64,000 bases of DNA from contig VWZP01009173.1 in the NCBI GenBank assembly GCA_013396995.1, forward strand, positions 124,001-188,000. The letters are read 5' to 3'. Positions 43,773 through 56,000 of the stretch are shown here, piece by piece. A program made the translations under genes and the position numbers. A model generated the notes under the pieces. It was not told the origin of the DNA. It worked only from the letters and a program-made list of their open reading frames with translations, and did not search any database. The DNA is from Dicaeum eximium (Eukaryota > Chordata > Aves > Passeriformes > Dicaeidae). Numbering within the stretch: position 1 is the stretch's first letter; the number at the start of each line of letters is the position of its first letter.

Positions 43773-44312
43773 TGTCCAGTGGGGCCCACAGAGAGTATGA
43801 GGGGTCTGGAGCATCTCTCTTGTGAGGAGAAGCTGTGGGAGTTGAGCTTGGTCAGTGTGGGGAAGGGAAGGCTGAGAGGGGATCAGTCAATCCACACAAA
43901 TGTCCCATCCATCCACACAAATGTCCCATCCATCCACACAAATGTCCCATCCATCCACACAGATGTCCCATCCATCCACACAGATGTCCCATCCATCCAC
44001 ACAAATGTCCCCAGGGCTGTCACAGGAGGGTGCCAGACTCTGCTCAGTGCTGCCAGTGACAGGATGAGGAGCAGTGGCCATGAACTGAAACACAACAAGT
44101 TCCACCTCAACCTGAGGAAGAACTTCTGTGCATGGAGGGGGCAGAGCCCTGGAACAGCTGCTCAGGGAGGGCCTGGAGTCTCCATCTCTGGAGACATCCC
44201 AAACCCACCTGGAGAGTTCTGTGTCACCTGCTCCAGGTGACCCTGACTTGGCAGGGGAGTTGGACTGGGTGATCTCCAGATTCTGGGATTCTGGGATTCT
44301 GGGATTCTGGGA
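43773..44312 (+). repeat. CR1 LINE 3' part with octamer tail
   Basis: Follows the CR1 consensus for over 500 bp: GGAGCATCTCTCTTGTGAGG, GAGCTTGGTCAGTGTGGGGA, CAGTGGCCATGAACTGAAAC, AGTTCCACCTCAACCTGAGG, CCTGGAACAGCTGCTCAGGG, CATCCCAAACCCACCTGGA, and a tail of about four GATTCTGG octamers at 44279-44312. It is the longest CR1 copy in the window and is interrupted by a 21-bp minisatellite. It lies about 230 bp beyond the exon 3 donor. Confidence 0.9.
43890..44015. repeat. 21-bp minisatellite, six copies, inside CR1
   Basis: Six units of about 21 bp beginning ATCCACACAAATGTCCCATC (two units have GATG for AATG). Since 21 is a multiple of three, repeated peptides appear in every open frame on both strands; these are not genes. 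Confidence 0.95.
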
Positions 44313-44545
44313 TCAGTTTGAAGCTGTGTTATGGGTTCCACAACCAGGAAGCAAAATGGGATTGACCATTCAAACCCCATGAGCTCCTTCCCAAGGTCTG
44401 GTGAAGTGAGCAGCTTTCTAACACCACGGCAGCAGCAGGGCAGGGGATTTTCCCCTGTAAGCCAGGAGAACTGCTGGGGGCAGGGCAGAGTGAGCTGCCC
44501 AGGGTGTGATGGACTCTGCCAGAAGCAGGGCCCCGCAGCACTCAC

Positions 44546-44803
44546 CCGTGCTGTCCTCGTACACCACGGTGACAATCTTCCAGTTGTAGTAGAGCACGAG
44601 GTCCAGGACGGCCCTGCTGATGGCGGCGTAGTCGGGGTACAGGTTGATGTAGAAGGCGTCCCTGTTGTCCACGGTGGGGTGCTTCCAGCGGGTCTGGATG
44701 TGCGGCACCTCCAGGGCGTTGCAGATGGACTGCACGGCGCTGACCGACGAGCTGTGCGCCGGCCCGAACAGCGCCGCCACGCCCAGGGCCAGCTGGTCAC
44801 ACG
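44546..44803 (-). CDS. GRIK1: GRIK1 exon 3: amino-terminal domain
   Basis: 258 bp completing Ala96 and encoding residues 97-181 plus the first base of Gly182. CDQLALGVAALFGPAHSSSV is followed by SAVQSICNALEVPHIQTRWK, HPTVDNRDAFYINLYPDYAA and ISRAVLDLVLYYNWKIVTVV, ending YEDST. Two conserved cysteines (CDQ and SIC) are present. Acceptor GTGTGCCTCAG|CG; donor ACGG|GTGAGT. Very GC-rich. Confidence 0.97.
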
Positions 44804-47050
44804 CTGAGGCACACGAGGGACAGGGAGCTCAGTGGGCAAAAGCAAAGCATCTGGGATGCTCACTGAGCGCTTCTATCCTCCATCCATCCCCACCACCTCA
44901 AAGTGGGAACAGACCCTTCAGTGCCCTGCGCTGGGGACAAGGTGGGCATCAGGCACAGCTGGGACTCCATGGGCTGGGAGGGCTTTTCCAGCCCCAGTGA
45001 TTCTGGTTTGATTGTGGCTCTGCAAATAGCTTTACTGATCAGCTTTATATCCCTGACCTTGCTTGCTGCAAATAAAACCTTCTCTGCTCGTTGTCTTGCA
45101 GATCTCATGGATTCCTGAACTGCCTTTCTCAGAATGGCTTTATCCCAGAGGAACCAGGAGCTCTCTGGCTGCCAAAGGAACGCCACAGGAAAGCAGTTCC
45201 ACGGCAGAGTGTCAGGTAATACATCCCTGGAGCCACAGCAGGCTCTCCACAGATCCCCCTGGGACTGGCACCTTCCTGCCTGTGTGAGCTGCTCTAATTT
45301 CAGGCTGCTGCAGGAACACGAGCAGCAAAGGGCTCCACGCTTCACTGCTCTCCATAATTTGTGTTTCCAAAGCAGGAATGCCCAGGGCCCTCGGTAACGA
45401 CACAGGGAAATAAAGAACCCACACACCTGACATTTTATACCCCTCCAAACCAGCCAAATACATCAACAGAGGTTTCCTTCTCCTTGTGCCCATAGCTCAG
45501 CCTGAAGAACCCTGCCTGGAGCTGTCTTTGCATTTTTCTTTCTCTCCCACGTCTTTGCAGGCTGACAGACAGGAGATGAAGTAATATCAGTTATTTCTGT
45601 CCATTGGTAAAATTTACTGCCAGTGTTTTTAACAAGGCTCCCCACTGGGACAAAGCCCTGCACTGAGCTGCAGGGCTGCTCTCCTTGTGAGGGTGGGAAA
45701 TTTAGAAATTACTCTGATTGAGTGAAATATTAAACACACCAACTTCCCCAATGAGCTGAGATTCTTTAAGTTCATATTTAACTCTCTGACTGTAATAGAA
45801 TATGACAGAAGATCAATTATTTTCTGTTTCCATTCTACAAATGAGTGTTTCACAGACAGCATGAAGTGCACAGGCTCTCCAGGTTTAATTCAGAAGCCTT
45901 TCTAAAGGATCACAGGTTTAATGTGTGAATTCCATAAATAACTTCAATAATTCATGATGAGAAGAAATTACTGCTGTCTGTGTGAGTTTCTTGCATGTAG
46001 ATTGACAACTTCCTACATATTAAATGGAGAAGGCACTTTCACAACAGTCACAGAAGAGATTCTCACTCTACAGGGAATCTGAAATACTGTATCAACCTGG
46101 ATTATACAGATTATAAATCCACCACACTTGAGATTCTATAGCATATAGCTCCAGCATATACCTGATAACTGAAAAAGAATGCAAAAAATGTCATTTAAAG
46201 CTCTTTTTGATGTTCTTTGAAATCATTCTCCTTTTGTCCACTCTTACTAATAAACTGAAGTGGCACAAGGAACATTTGGTGGTGTAGATGTTTGAAAGGT
46301 GACAGCTGACCAGCCTGGTTTCTGAAGTGAGGCATTTTTTATTTTTCAACCTTCTAGCAAATCCAGTTCCACGAAGTGGGCTGCTCTTTACAACATTTTA
46401 TCAAACTTCAGGCTTGCTTCCTAGAGGCCAAGGAACACATGGAGCTTAAGGAAAGTTGTGACTTATTACCCCTCTCTGTTTTGGCCTGCAAGTCAATTAC
46501 ATGGGAGTAAATTGGGCCATCATTTTCCTTCTCAGGAAAAAAAAAAGAAGAGGCAAAAATTTTCCAAACCTGACCACTCCAATTCTTACAGTTGTTTATA
46601 ACACAGGAACTTATTTCTGTCTCCAGGCCACTGAGCATTAATATTTCAGGGCAAGCAGGCTACTGGCCTCTGGTCTTTAAAGTGCAGTAGGAATAATTTA
46701 CCAATAATGGGTATCCGTGCTAATTATGGGTTGTGACATCCCACTGTGCTTCATGTGAGTCCATGATAACTTTTCTGCAGAATTCCAGGTGGCTAATCTA
46801 TGTTTTGGAAAGAAAAATGGCTTGGACTCGCCACCTGCCATCTGGGGCTCTTAGCATGCAGATAGGACATAGGGCTTTATTCAGAAAGCACATGACAGTC
46901 CAAGCCCAGCTTGATTCTCAGTTCAAACACCTCTGAAAGATTAATTTTATGTTACACGTGATGCAAGCAGAGCAGAAAAGGAGATGAGGCTGGGGAAAGG
47001 TATAAAGTACAAACCATGCATGGAACTGACACAGTAATTGAGATATTTAC
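44804..47050 (-). other. GRIK1: GRIK1 intron 2
   Basis: GT-AG intron, phase 1 (donor AGAG|GTAAAT at 47050; acceptor GTGCCTCAG at 44804). A small CR1-like scrap lies at 44960-45005. The rest, 45006-47050, shows no feature I can name. Confidence 0.86.
44960..45005 (+). repeat. Short CR1-like 3' scrap
   Basis: Reads CATGGGCTGGGAGGGCTTTT then CCAGCCCCAGTGATTCTGG, resembling the last bases of CR1. Short and diverged, so tentative. Confidence 0.5.
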
Positions 47051-47218
47051 CTCTTCTTGAGGCTTCAAAACTATCGAAAAGGTTAATTCTCTGGATGTCA
47101 TAGGTTAATGTGGTATTAGGCATCAGTGTTCTGTTTCTATTAATGTTGGTGACAGCAAACTTGAACGCCAATTCTTCAATATTAACAGGTTCATTTTCCA
47201 CAGTTTCGAATATCCCTC
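47051..47218 (-). CDS. GRIK1: GRIK1 exon 2: start of mature amino-terminal domain
   Basis: 168 bp completing Gly40 and encoding residues 41-95 plus the first base of Ala96. GIFETVENEPVNIEELAFKF is followed by AVTNINRNRTLMPNTTLTYD and IQRINLFDSFEASRR. NRT and NTT are sequons. Acceptor CTGTTCCAACAG|GA; donor AGAG|GTAAAT. The signal-peptide exon is not found upstream in the window, so this is the first coding exon seen. Confidence 0.97.
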
Positions 47219-48378
47219 CTGTTGGAACAGAGATAAATGAGAAGGATTATTCACCTCTTAATGGCTGCACAGAAAGAGGGAAAAATAAATTATGAGCCGT
47301 AATTTCTGAGTGTTCATCTAGGAAAACCTGATGGCTGTTCAAAGCACTACAGCCAGAGCACAGTGCATCATTAGTTTTTATCTGCTGTGGCACTGGGGTA
47401 ACTCAATGTTATCAATGTTGCTCCACAAACATCTGGGGCAGATGTGTGTTTATTGTCCAGCCTTTTCAGAGGAACACGTTAAATTGCTTGTGAAAACTTC
47501 TACACAGCTCCTTTCTAAGGAAAGTAGGGATAGACATGGGTCTTGTTCTCCCTGCTCCAGTCTCATCTACCTTTGGAGAGGGAACTTGGACGTGTGGATG
47601 TTTTCTGAAGTGTTTCTGGCGGTCCAGGATCCACTGAGGAGCTTGAGAGCAAACAGACTGAGAGTCTCCCCTCGAGCTCTGGGTTCCCTCTGCTTTCTCA
47701 CAAACCTCAGGCAGCGTTGTTGGTCATTCCTCACTTTGCTTTTGAGGGGAATACTTTTGCTTTTCCCAAGAAAAAGGAGCTGAACCTGTGGGCACAGCAG
47801 GTGGCTGAGCTTCCCAAAAAGAAAGCGAGCAAGCTTTCCTGAAGAGGACTGTAAAAACCCCAAATTTTGGAAGTGTAATGATCTTCCCTGGAGTGTATCC
47901 TGGCATAGGGAAGGTGCCTCAAGGCCACAGCCTGTCCCAGTAGACTGGGATGTCCACACCCTCCAGCCTCTAGAGACCTTATTATGCCAACAGCACATTC
48001 CCACTGTCCAGGGGCAGTGGGATTTGAGGAATGCACACCAAACACAGCTAATGTTAAAAAATAGCTCCTCTAAACAGCAATCTCCAGCTTCAGTGCTTGA
48101 TTTTGCAAGTATAATTTACTCATTTAGTGCAAGTCACTAGAGAATACTTTGGATTTCTCACTTACATATTTCCCCATTTCCCCATGTTAAATTTGAGGCT
48201 CCTCTTTTTGCAGTTTCTGGCCATCTGAATGCATTCAGCTCATGAGCTGCAACCTCCTTCACTTTTGATGTCACCCATGTAGAAACAGTGCAGTCATTAG
48301 CTGACCATCAGAAATGGGGACACACTGGAATCAAAACCTGGTTTGAATTTTAATCCAGCAATGAAGACCCTGGAGTCT

Positions 48379-48409
48379 GGTAACATTACCCCAGTCTGGT
48401 AATGTTATC
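48379..48409. repeat. Short inverted repeat (hairpin)
   Basis: GGTAACATTACC and GGTAATGTTATC are complementary arms of 12 bp with one mismatch and a 7-base loop. No function is evident. Confidence 0.75.
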
Positions 48410-49559
48410 CCTGGCTCCTCTGGAATAAACAGCATTGTTTTATCTCCTGAACCCACACATGGCAATGCCTTGACATGGCTTAAACAATCTGCCAACTTCA
48501 GCAATTTTCTTGTACACTCCATGGATTTCTCATGTGCAATGTGCAGGTATCAGAACCTTAGAGACTTCTTCCCTCCTCCTCAGAAAACATCCAAGTGGTT
48601 ACAAAGGAGTGTGATACACAAAAACAGCCAAAAAAGAAGCCTAAGTGCAATATTTGGAACAAAACATCAAGTGGAATGCTAAAAATCAGCAGGATTTTCC
48701 AGAGCTGCAAACTTCAGATCACCTGAAGGGGAAAAAATCTAAAGACTGTCCTTTCAAATCCAATCTTGTATTTCCTCATCCCAGCTATGATCCCAGCAAG
48801 TTTAGTGGTTAAATTCAATTATTTTTCCCTCATTTCACCCAAGGAAGACAATTCTTTTCAGTCAGCTGCAATGCCAGCGTGGGCTTGGGCCAGAAAGGTT
48901 CCAGTGCTGAGTTTTCCTTGAATCCCTGCTGGAAGCAGCAGAGCATTGCTCCGTCAGGGAGGGTGGATGTCACGGGTACAAGGGACAGCCTGAGATATAA
49001 CCTGGAAATAAGGGTGTCCACAATCCCTCCCCACTTCCAATAGGATGGGTATTTTGCCATTTGATCCTGGCAAAAAAACCCTCCACCTCAGAAATGATTA
49101 CTGTGCATTCCATCACTTTCTGCCTTTTTCTTTTCAAAATTAATTAAAGCTACTTCATCCAACCACCCTTGAGGCAACCTTCATACCTGGATGTACACCA
49201 GCACTTCCTCATTCTAGGGCCAGAACTATTTCCATCCCTCTAATCAACTGCCTATTAAATGAAGATTAATTTAATTAATGATGTATAACCAGGAACTATT
49301 TATACTTCATTAGCAGAATTCTGCAGGATTTTTCCTTTTGGAAAAGAGTGCAAGCTCAGTGGGCAGCAGGAAGGCAGGGAGGGAAAGGAGGAGAGATGGA
49401 AGGAGGGGAAGTTTTCTGTGGATGCATTTTCCAAACAAATCCAAACCCTGCACGATCAGCACACTTCCATGTTCCTTTTGCAAACATGAACGGAGCAGGA
49501 GAGCACTCACAGGAGCTCTGATTGCGGGCTTTGTTTGCTGGTGAGATGCCCTGGAGAAA

Positions 49560-49630
49560 ACATGGACTCATGGAATAGTTTGGCTTGGAGGGGGCCATGA
49601 GTCCCATGCCCAGCCATGGACAGAGCCCAT
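49560..49630 (-). repeat. CR1-like fragment
   Basis: Plus strand has GACTCATGGAATAGTTTGGC then TTGGAGGGGGCCATGAGTCC, weakly like the reverse complement of a CR1 3' end. Confidence 0.5.
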
Positions 49631-50035
49631 GAGGCGTTTGTGGAGGCAATAATTCCTTACTGTGACCGAGCTGGCAGATATTGCATTAAAAAGGCTTGGC
49701 CTGTACCTATCTGAGCTTGATTCTTCTGTTCAGGCCTATTCAACTGCTGAAAAGGACTGGAATGACTCGATAAATCTGCATAACAAACAAGCTGTGCTGT
49801 AGCATTTTCATCCATACATCCCTAATGAAATCCAGCAATTCCACAAATAGTCTCTTCTTCTTCTGCTGATGACTGACAGCCAAGCTCAGAATTTATTGTA
49901 AGGTCCAGGGTAAAAGAAAAATAGCAGAGTAAGTGACAAGTTTGATGAAGACCCAGTTTGTCAGATGATTCAATTAAATAAAGTAATTACTGTACAGCAT
50001 TTTAAAAACAAATTAACCTCAGCATTATACAAGGG

Positions 50036-50062
50036 AAAGAAGGAAAGAAGGAAGAAGAAATC
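50036..50062 (+). repeat. GGAA-type microsatellite
   Basis: GGGAAAGAAGGAAAGAAGGA and a continuing A/G tract. Confidence 0.85.
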
Positions 50063-53000
50063 ACTGTTAACTCAAGACATAAATGATGTTCCAGGAATGA
50101 AGCTGTTATTGCTGAGTGTGAAAACAAGCCCCGGCTTTCATGTTGGGCTGCTGGTAGCACTTAGGTGGGAAAAATGGTGAATTTTGGAGTCCTCACTCTC
50201 AGTTCCCTCCTCCCTCAGTCAGAGAATGAGTTCTCCACAGCAAACCAAAGGCTGCTGCGTCCTGGTCAGTGGCAGACCTGACTTTTCACTTACAGCACAT
50301 CATTTGTAACATGATTTCTTCAAGGATGAAAGAAAAAACCAGTATCTGCCCCTCCTTGGAATTTAGCAGTGGAAGGTGAGAGGGAATGACAGCCTGGGTA
50401 CAGCTGCTCTGCCAAAAGGGGCTGAGCCATGTGAGTCAAAGTGACAGACAGGGCAAAGCATCAGCTCCATTCACTCTCTGAGCACAAAAATCCCCACAGC
50501 AAGGAAAATGTCACAACTACACTGCACACTTCAGCAGGCACACCTGCAAAAGCTCCTCCAGTTCTCCCAGGCAAGCAAATGTTTCCATTTCAAGAGGTCA
50601 TCAGGGACTGAGGGAGTTTCAGTAAAGGTCAGGGCTGAATCCATTCCCAAAGGGGGATTTTACAGCTCCTGACTCTTTCTAGCTGAGGATAAACCCCTGT
50701 TTCTGCATGGTTGATGCCCATATTTCCCGTTCTGGCTCAGAGGAGGAATTTTCCCGGGCTGAGTGTCAACTGGGGAAGTGCTGGGACACGGAATGACACA
50801 TGGAAGCAGCGATGTGGAAGCACAGGGCTGCTGGATGCTGCTCCATCCTGAGCTGGGAGCCACCGACAGCTCCCACAGGCAGCCCAGTGCCAGGACAGAC
50901 AGGTGCTTTGCTAGCAGGGCTTCCACAAACACCTGAACATCTATTTCCTGCAGGATTCCTGCTCCCAGAAGCCTCCCCTCCTTTCACAGGGAACCCCAGG
51001 AGGTCCATGAGAACACATTAAAACCCACCTGTCAGTCACTGAAGGGAAAGGAGAGCTAAAATCCTAACGACTGTGAGCTCTGTGCTGCTGCTTTCCCCAG
51101 AGAGAAGCTGCTGCTGGTGCCAGGTTCATGTAGGGGATTCACGAAGCCAAATGAGCACAGGGCTTGCCCTCGGGCTCTTTGATAGGGATATGGATTCCAT
51201 AGGGGTCTGGATCACACGCACTCAGTGGGGCTGGGGGCAGACTGGAGGCTCAAAGAGGAGCAGGGCACAGCAGAACAGTGCTGAGGAGGATCCTTTTCTG
51301 CAGATAATTCCCTCTGACAGACTTCCACTGGCACTGAAACACCTGCCACTGGGAACCCCCTCCAAGCATATTTTCCCATCCTTATCTCTTAGCAAAGGAC
51401 AGATTCTTCTGTGCCATGTGGTGTCCAGCTGGGAGCCTGTACCTGTGGACTCACCAAATAATCACAGAAGTTATTGCTCACAGTTTAGCAGCATCTTCCT
51501 TTGCAAAGTTACCTCTCTGACGGTGTAAGGTCATCCAGGAATTGGCTGTTACCTCTAATTTAGACAGGACCCATAAGCTACTCTGCTGTGTGGGTGCGCA
51601 CTAGAAGTGTGTCAGGAAGAATGGTGAACAACCCCAGCCCTGTAACAAGCAGTAACTGCAATTTGCATTTGCACATGCTGCAGGCTGCAGGGGGTTTGCT
51701 CCCCGAGGTTCTCCTGGAGCTGGAGCACAGGACCATGTTTGGCTGGCAGAAGGCACCCTGAGCCCACCAGCATTCGGTGCAGTGGCTGAGCCTGCGCAGC
51801 CCGCGGAGTGAGGAGCTGTTATCACCCTCATTTTACACACAGTGGAGCTGAGGGCCACGTTCCCACCACCATTCCCCATCCAATCTGTTCAAAAGCTGCT
51901 TTGGAAACCTTCCATGCACTGTGCTCTGTTCCAGCCTATTCCCACCTTCTCCAAGCCCCTGGCCTACCTTGGCATCCCTCATCCCTGAGTTCTCCGGGCT
52001 GGGTCCTGGCCAGCCCGCCCCAGCTCTCCTCGTGCTCCACCCTGCCACATGTCACTGCCACTGCCCTGCCCCTGCCAGCTCCAGGACATCTCCCCTCTGT
52101 CACTCACCACTCGTCCGGGGGCTCCTGCTTTCGGGGTGCACTCAAACAAAACTCCAGGGCCCTGCCCTTGCCCTCCCTGCACGTTCCCCTCCTTGTTTTC
52201 AGCCATCAGAATCCCGAAGGAAACACGGTGAGCATGGAAAGGCAAAACCCCGCTCTGGAACCCCCCTGGATTTCTGCCTCCCGTACCCCAAATAACTCTG
52301 CAGGTGGTTGCTGCCTGTCCCTGTAGATGGCAAGCTTCTCGAGACTGTAAGATATTTGAAGAGTAATTTTTTAAACGTAATAAATGCAGGGTTGGCTCTG
52401 TGGTTGGGGGGATGGTTTAATTCTCCTTTCTGCGGCTGTGGGGAGCTGAAACCTGGGACAGGCTCAGGAGGGGATGAGCCCCAAGTGCCAAACTCAGGAA
52501 GTGGGATTTTTTAAAGAAGGTTAGGCTTATTTATAGCAAGGTCACTGCCTGTTTGTCAAATTTGGTATCTCCTCTGTTGCAAACTGCCTATCCAAAGTCC
52601 AGCTCTGTGTTCTGGACATGGTTTTATTCCAGCTGCTTTTGTGAAGGTTTTGCTCCCTTCAGCTGTAACAAGGCTGCTCAAATTTTGCTTGTTTTTTTTT
52701 GCTGAACTCTCAGAGGGACTCAGCCTGTTTGCCCTTTTCATGCAGCATGGGTGGTGCTGGAACAGCAGTGCTAGAAATCCCGCTTTGGGCTCAGACACGT
52801 GCAAGGTGTGCTGCAGCCCCTCACAAGGGGCTGAACCCATCACCCAGCACAGAGAACACAAAAAAAGGGACAAATAAAAATGGCAAAGTATTCCTCCACA
52901 CAAAATATCCCCTGTGAGAGCCAGGGCAGGATTTTATAATTATATGCACTCCAGAAAGGTGCATTCAACCCTGATTCAATCCTTTGGAAAGCAGAGGGAT

Positions 53001-56000
53001 AAAAATACATGTGTGTATGTATATATAGAAAAAGTTGAGCTTATTAAGATACCAGGATCTGCCTTTTCCAATGGGAATTATTTCACTTCAGCTCACAAGT
53101 GGAGATATTTCCCCAAGGCACAATTGGCATGATTCGTGTTACAGAACTTCTAAGTAATGAACTTTTTCATCTTTACTAACAGCGAAAAAATCTGGATGAC
53201 CTGATTTAGGTATCTCTTGCAACACCAGGCAGGAACTAAAGCATCGTTTTCGAGGTGCAAGCTCTCGATCTGATAGGAAGTTTTAAAACTGTTGTTTTTC
53301 TCCTTTATATTTTATATTTCCCTCTTCCTGCACTATGCCATGGGCTGTGGGCTGTTCCAAACGTTTCTCCCGATTCCAGCAGGCACATGGCTGAGCATTC
53401 CTCCCACCATGCTGTAACAACTTAAATAGTCTCTCTGGAAAAGAAACTTACTTTCTCCTGTCTTTTTAAGTCTTTCAGAGCCCTGCTCCATGGGTCTGCT
53501 TTTCCTGAGGGTCTGAATGAGAGGATTTCCCTCTGAGACACCCAGACATCCTGACACATTCACTGCTGATCATGTGCAGCACTACAGGGTGCTGCTGGCA
53601 ATGGAGGGGCAACAGGAAAGCAGAGGGGAAGGAACAATCACAGGAAAAAAAAATTTACAAAAAAATCAATGCTTATATTGTGGAATAAAGGAAGGGGAAA
53701 AGAATTTGACAGAAATAAAAAGCGGAGTGCAAAGCAAGCTGGTGGGATGAAAACTGAAAGACTGATGGCACTGAGCTGCAGGCATTGCTGGAATTTTTGG
53801 TTACTGCTTTTATCTGAGTCCATCTCAGAAGTGTTCAGCTGCTTACAAATATAGTGAGATTTTTTGGGCAGATACAAAGCAATTGTACCTTACACTTGAG
53901 GAAACCTCCAACCAAACGAAGCCGTAGAGATCCCTAAAACAACAGCAAGGGAAATGGAGCTCACAGGGGGTTTTGCCACTGCTTTGACACAGACACCTGG
54001 TTAAAACAGGAGGATCTGTACAAAAACTGCTTTGCACTGTCCTTTGCAGTGGCTGAGGAGGCGACACTCACAGAGAGCAGCAATAAATACAGGTTTATCT
54101 GCACTCTGACAGCAGGTGACCCTTAGAAACATTCACTCAACACAGCCCTGGAAAGCTACTCCAGAGAGCAACCCTGAGGGGAGAGAAGGCTCCGCCACAG
54201 AGCAGTTGGGAGTTTGCATTTCCAATGGAACTGCTTCAGGATGAGCCATTTTTCTCCAGCTGTCAGCCAGGAATAGAAAGACATTTCAAAATCCAAGACA
54301 ATGCTTTGAAATGAGCGCTCTTTAGCAAACAACATTTTTGTGCATAAATGTCAGGGTTACATCTTGAAAAATGACACAGTCTGTCTTTTCCTGAGTGCCC
54401 ATTAAGCACTATTATCTCTAAGATGCTTAAGGTCTTTATCAAAGCTGAAGAAATCCGAGTTTATCCTGAAAAAGCATGGATAAATCAGATCACAGACTGT
54501 CCCAAAGTACATCCCTTCCAGAGAGGAGGTGCTGGAAGAAGGTTAAAGTTGCCATTTTAAGCTCTAACTTTAGTCTTTGGCTGCTGTCTGTCTGAACTCC
54601 AGCTGCTCCAGCTGCCCTGAAGGCAGAGCTGCCTGTCCAGCCAGGAGTTTGGACATGGGGGTGCCTGGAAGCCCCAGAGCTGCAGCAGATCCCCCATTTG
54701 GAAACTGCTGTGCACCCTTTGCACTTTGAGCCATGCAAAAATCGTGTCCTGATCAAGAGTTCAAACATTAAGGATCCAAAATGACAGCAGCTCTTGCTGT
54801 CACACCCTCTGCACGAGGCCATGGGCAATTCTGGCTTTGCCTTCCATCCCAAATGCAACAAGTGCTGATGGCAGATTTCTCTGAGGCTGGAGTTGCTCCT
54901 CTCACTCTGGAGAAAAGGCTTAAAATCATTCAGCTAAGCTGCAGAGGACTTTGCCTGGCATTGTCCCCATCCTTCCTTCTCCCCAGATCGTGTCAGGCCT
55001 GGCATTAAGGAAGGTTAAACCTGAAGTTTAAAAATAAAAACTACAAAAAGACATTAGTGATCTGATTGATTTTCATTATAAGCAATAAATCCCCCCCTTA
55101 GCTTTTCCTGGCATGGAGGAAGGATATAAACCCAAATGCTACCAGGTTTCCCACTGGATCCACGATTTTGATGCTCCAGACACACATTTGGTGTTTCGGG
55201 GACATTAGGAAATGTGCAGGTTTTGCTCAGGATTTTCTTTAAACGTTACAGCATCATATTTTCCCCATGCTGCTGCATCATTATTCTGCCTCCCTTTTAG
55301 TGCCATTAATACAGTTTCATCCTTAATTCCTCAGGTATCAGGAAGGAGCAGAGAGAAAATGGGCAGCCATTCTCCTAACCAGGGCATTATTTACCTTGCA
55401 GCCTCAGCAGCAGCTGTTTTAAAGAAAATCAAGGTACATTTTCAGTCCTGGTAAGTGTAAGGTCTAAGGAGCTCATCTGCTCTTAAGGGTGGGGGGTGCA
55501 GCTTTTCCAACAGATCCACTCTTATGAGTGATGTTTAATCAGCACCTGTGCTTTGAGCTGCCACATCTCCTCATCATAATGATGGTTGGCTCTTGAACAG
55601 ACACTTAGTGGAGGTGCCTGCAGTTTAAAGCTTTCTTGGTAATTGTCAATCTGGAACATTTCTAATCCTCAATCTACTGAGGGCCATTTGAGTCTGAAGA
55701 ATGCCTTATTCAATGTCTACATTTGCAAATATTAAAGCACCAAGTGTAAACAAAACACTGCTGCACCTGATGACAACTGCACATCAAGTGCTAAATTATA
55801 CAGCTCCAAGAGAAAGATGGAATGGGAACCCAAACAACTCTAGGAACACTTTCTCCTTGTAATGCTTCCCTCCAAAAAGAACTTAGAATGCCCTTCACCA
55901 CAAATCACGTTCAGATTGAGGCATTCCACTGCAGCAGCTTCACTGGGAACAGCTTTATCAGGAATTATCAGCACTAATTAGAGATGGTAGTTATAGTTAT

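Larger units (their letters stand above)
41739..44545 (-). other. GRIK1: GRIK1 intron 3
   Basis: GT-AG intron, phase 1 (donor ACGG|GTGAGT at 44545; acceptor ATTCTTCAG at 41739). It carries a relatively complete CR1 3' part with an internal minisatellite (43773-44312) and an inverted CR1 piece (43343-43430). From 41739 to 43340 nothing is recognised apart from a short A-rich run. Confidence 0.86.

Noticed and set aside
43779..44240. 153-codon frame with repeated SIHTNVP units
   Set aside because: Produced by a 21-bp minisatellite in a CR1 element.
51818..51856. Possible ancient MIR-like SINE core around CCTCATTTTACACACAG
   Set aside because: Only about 40 bases resemble the core and the rest does not extend; too weak without a profile search.
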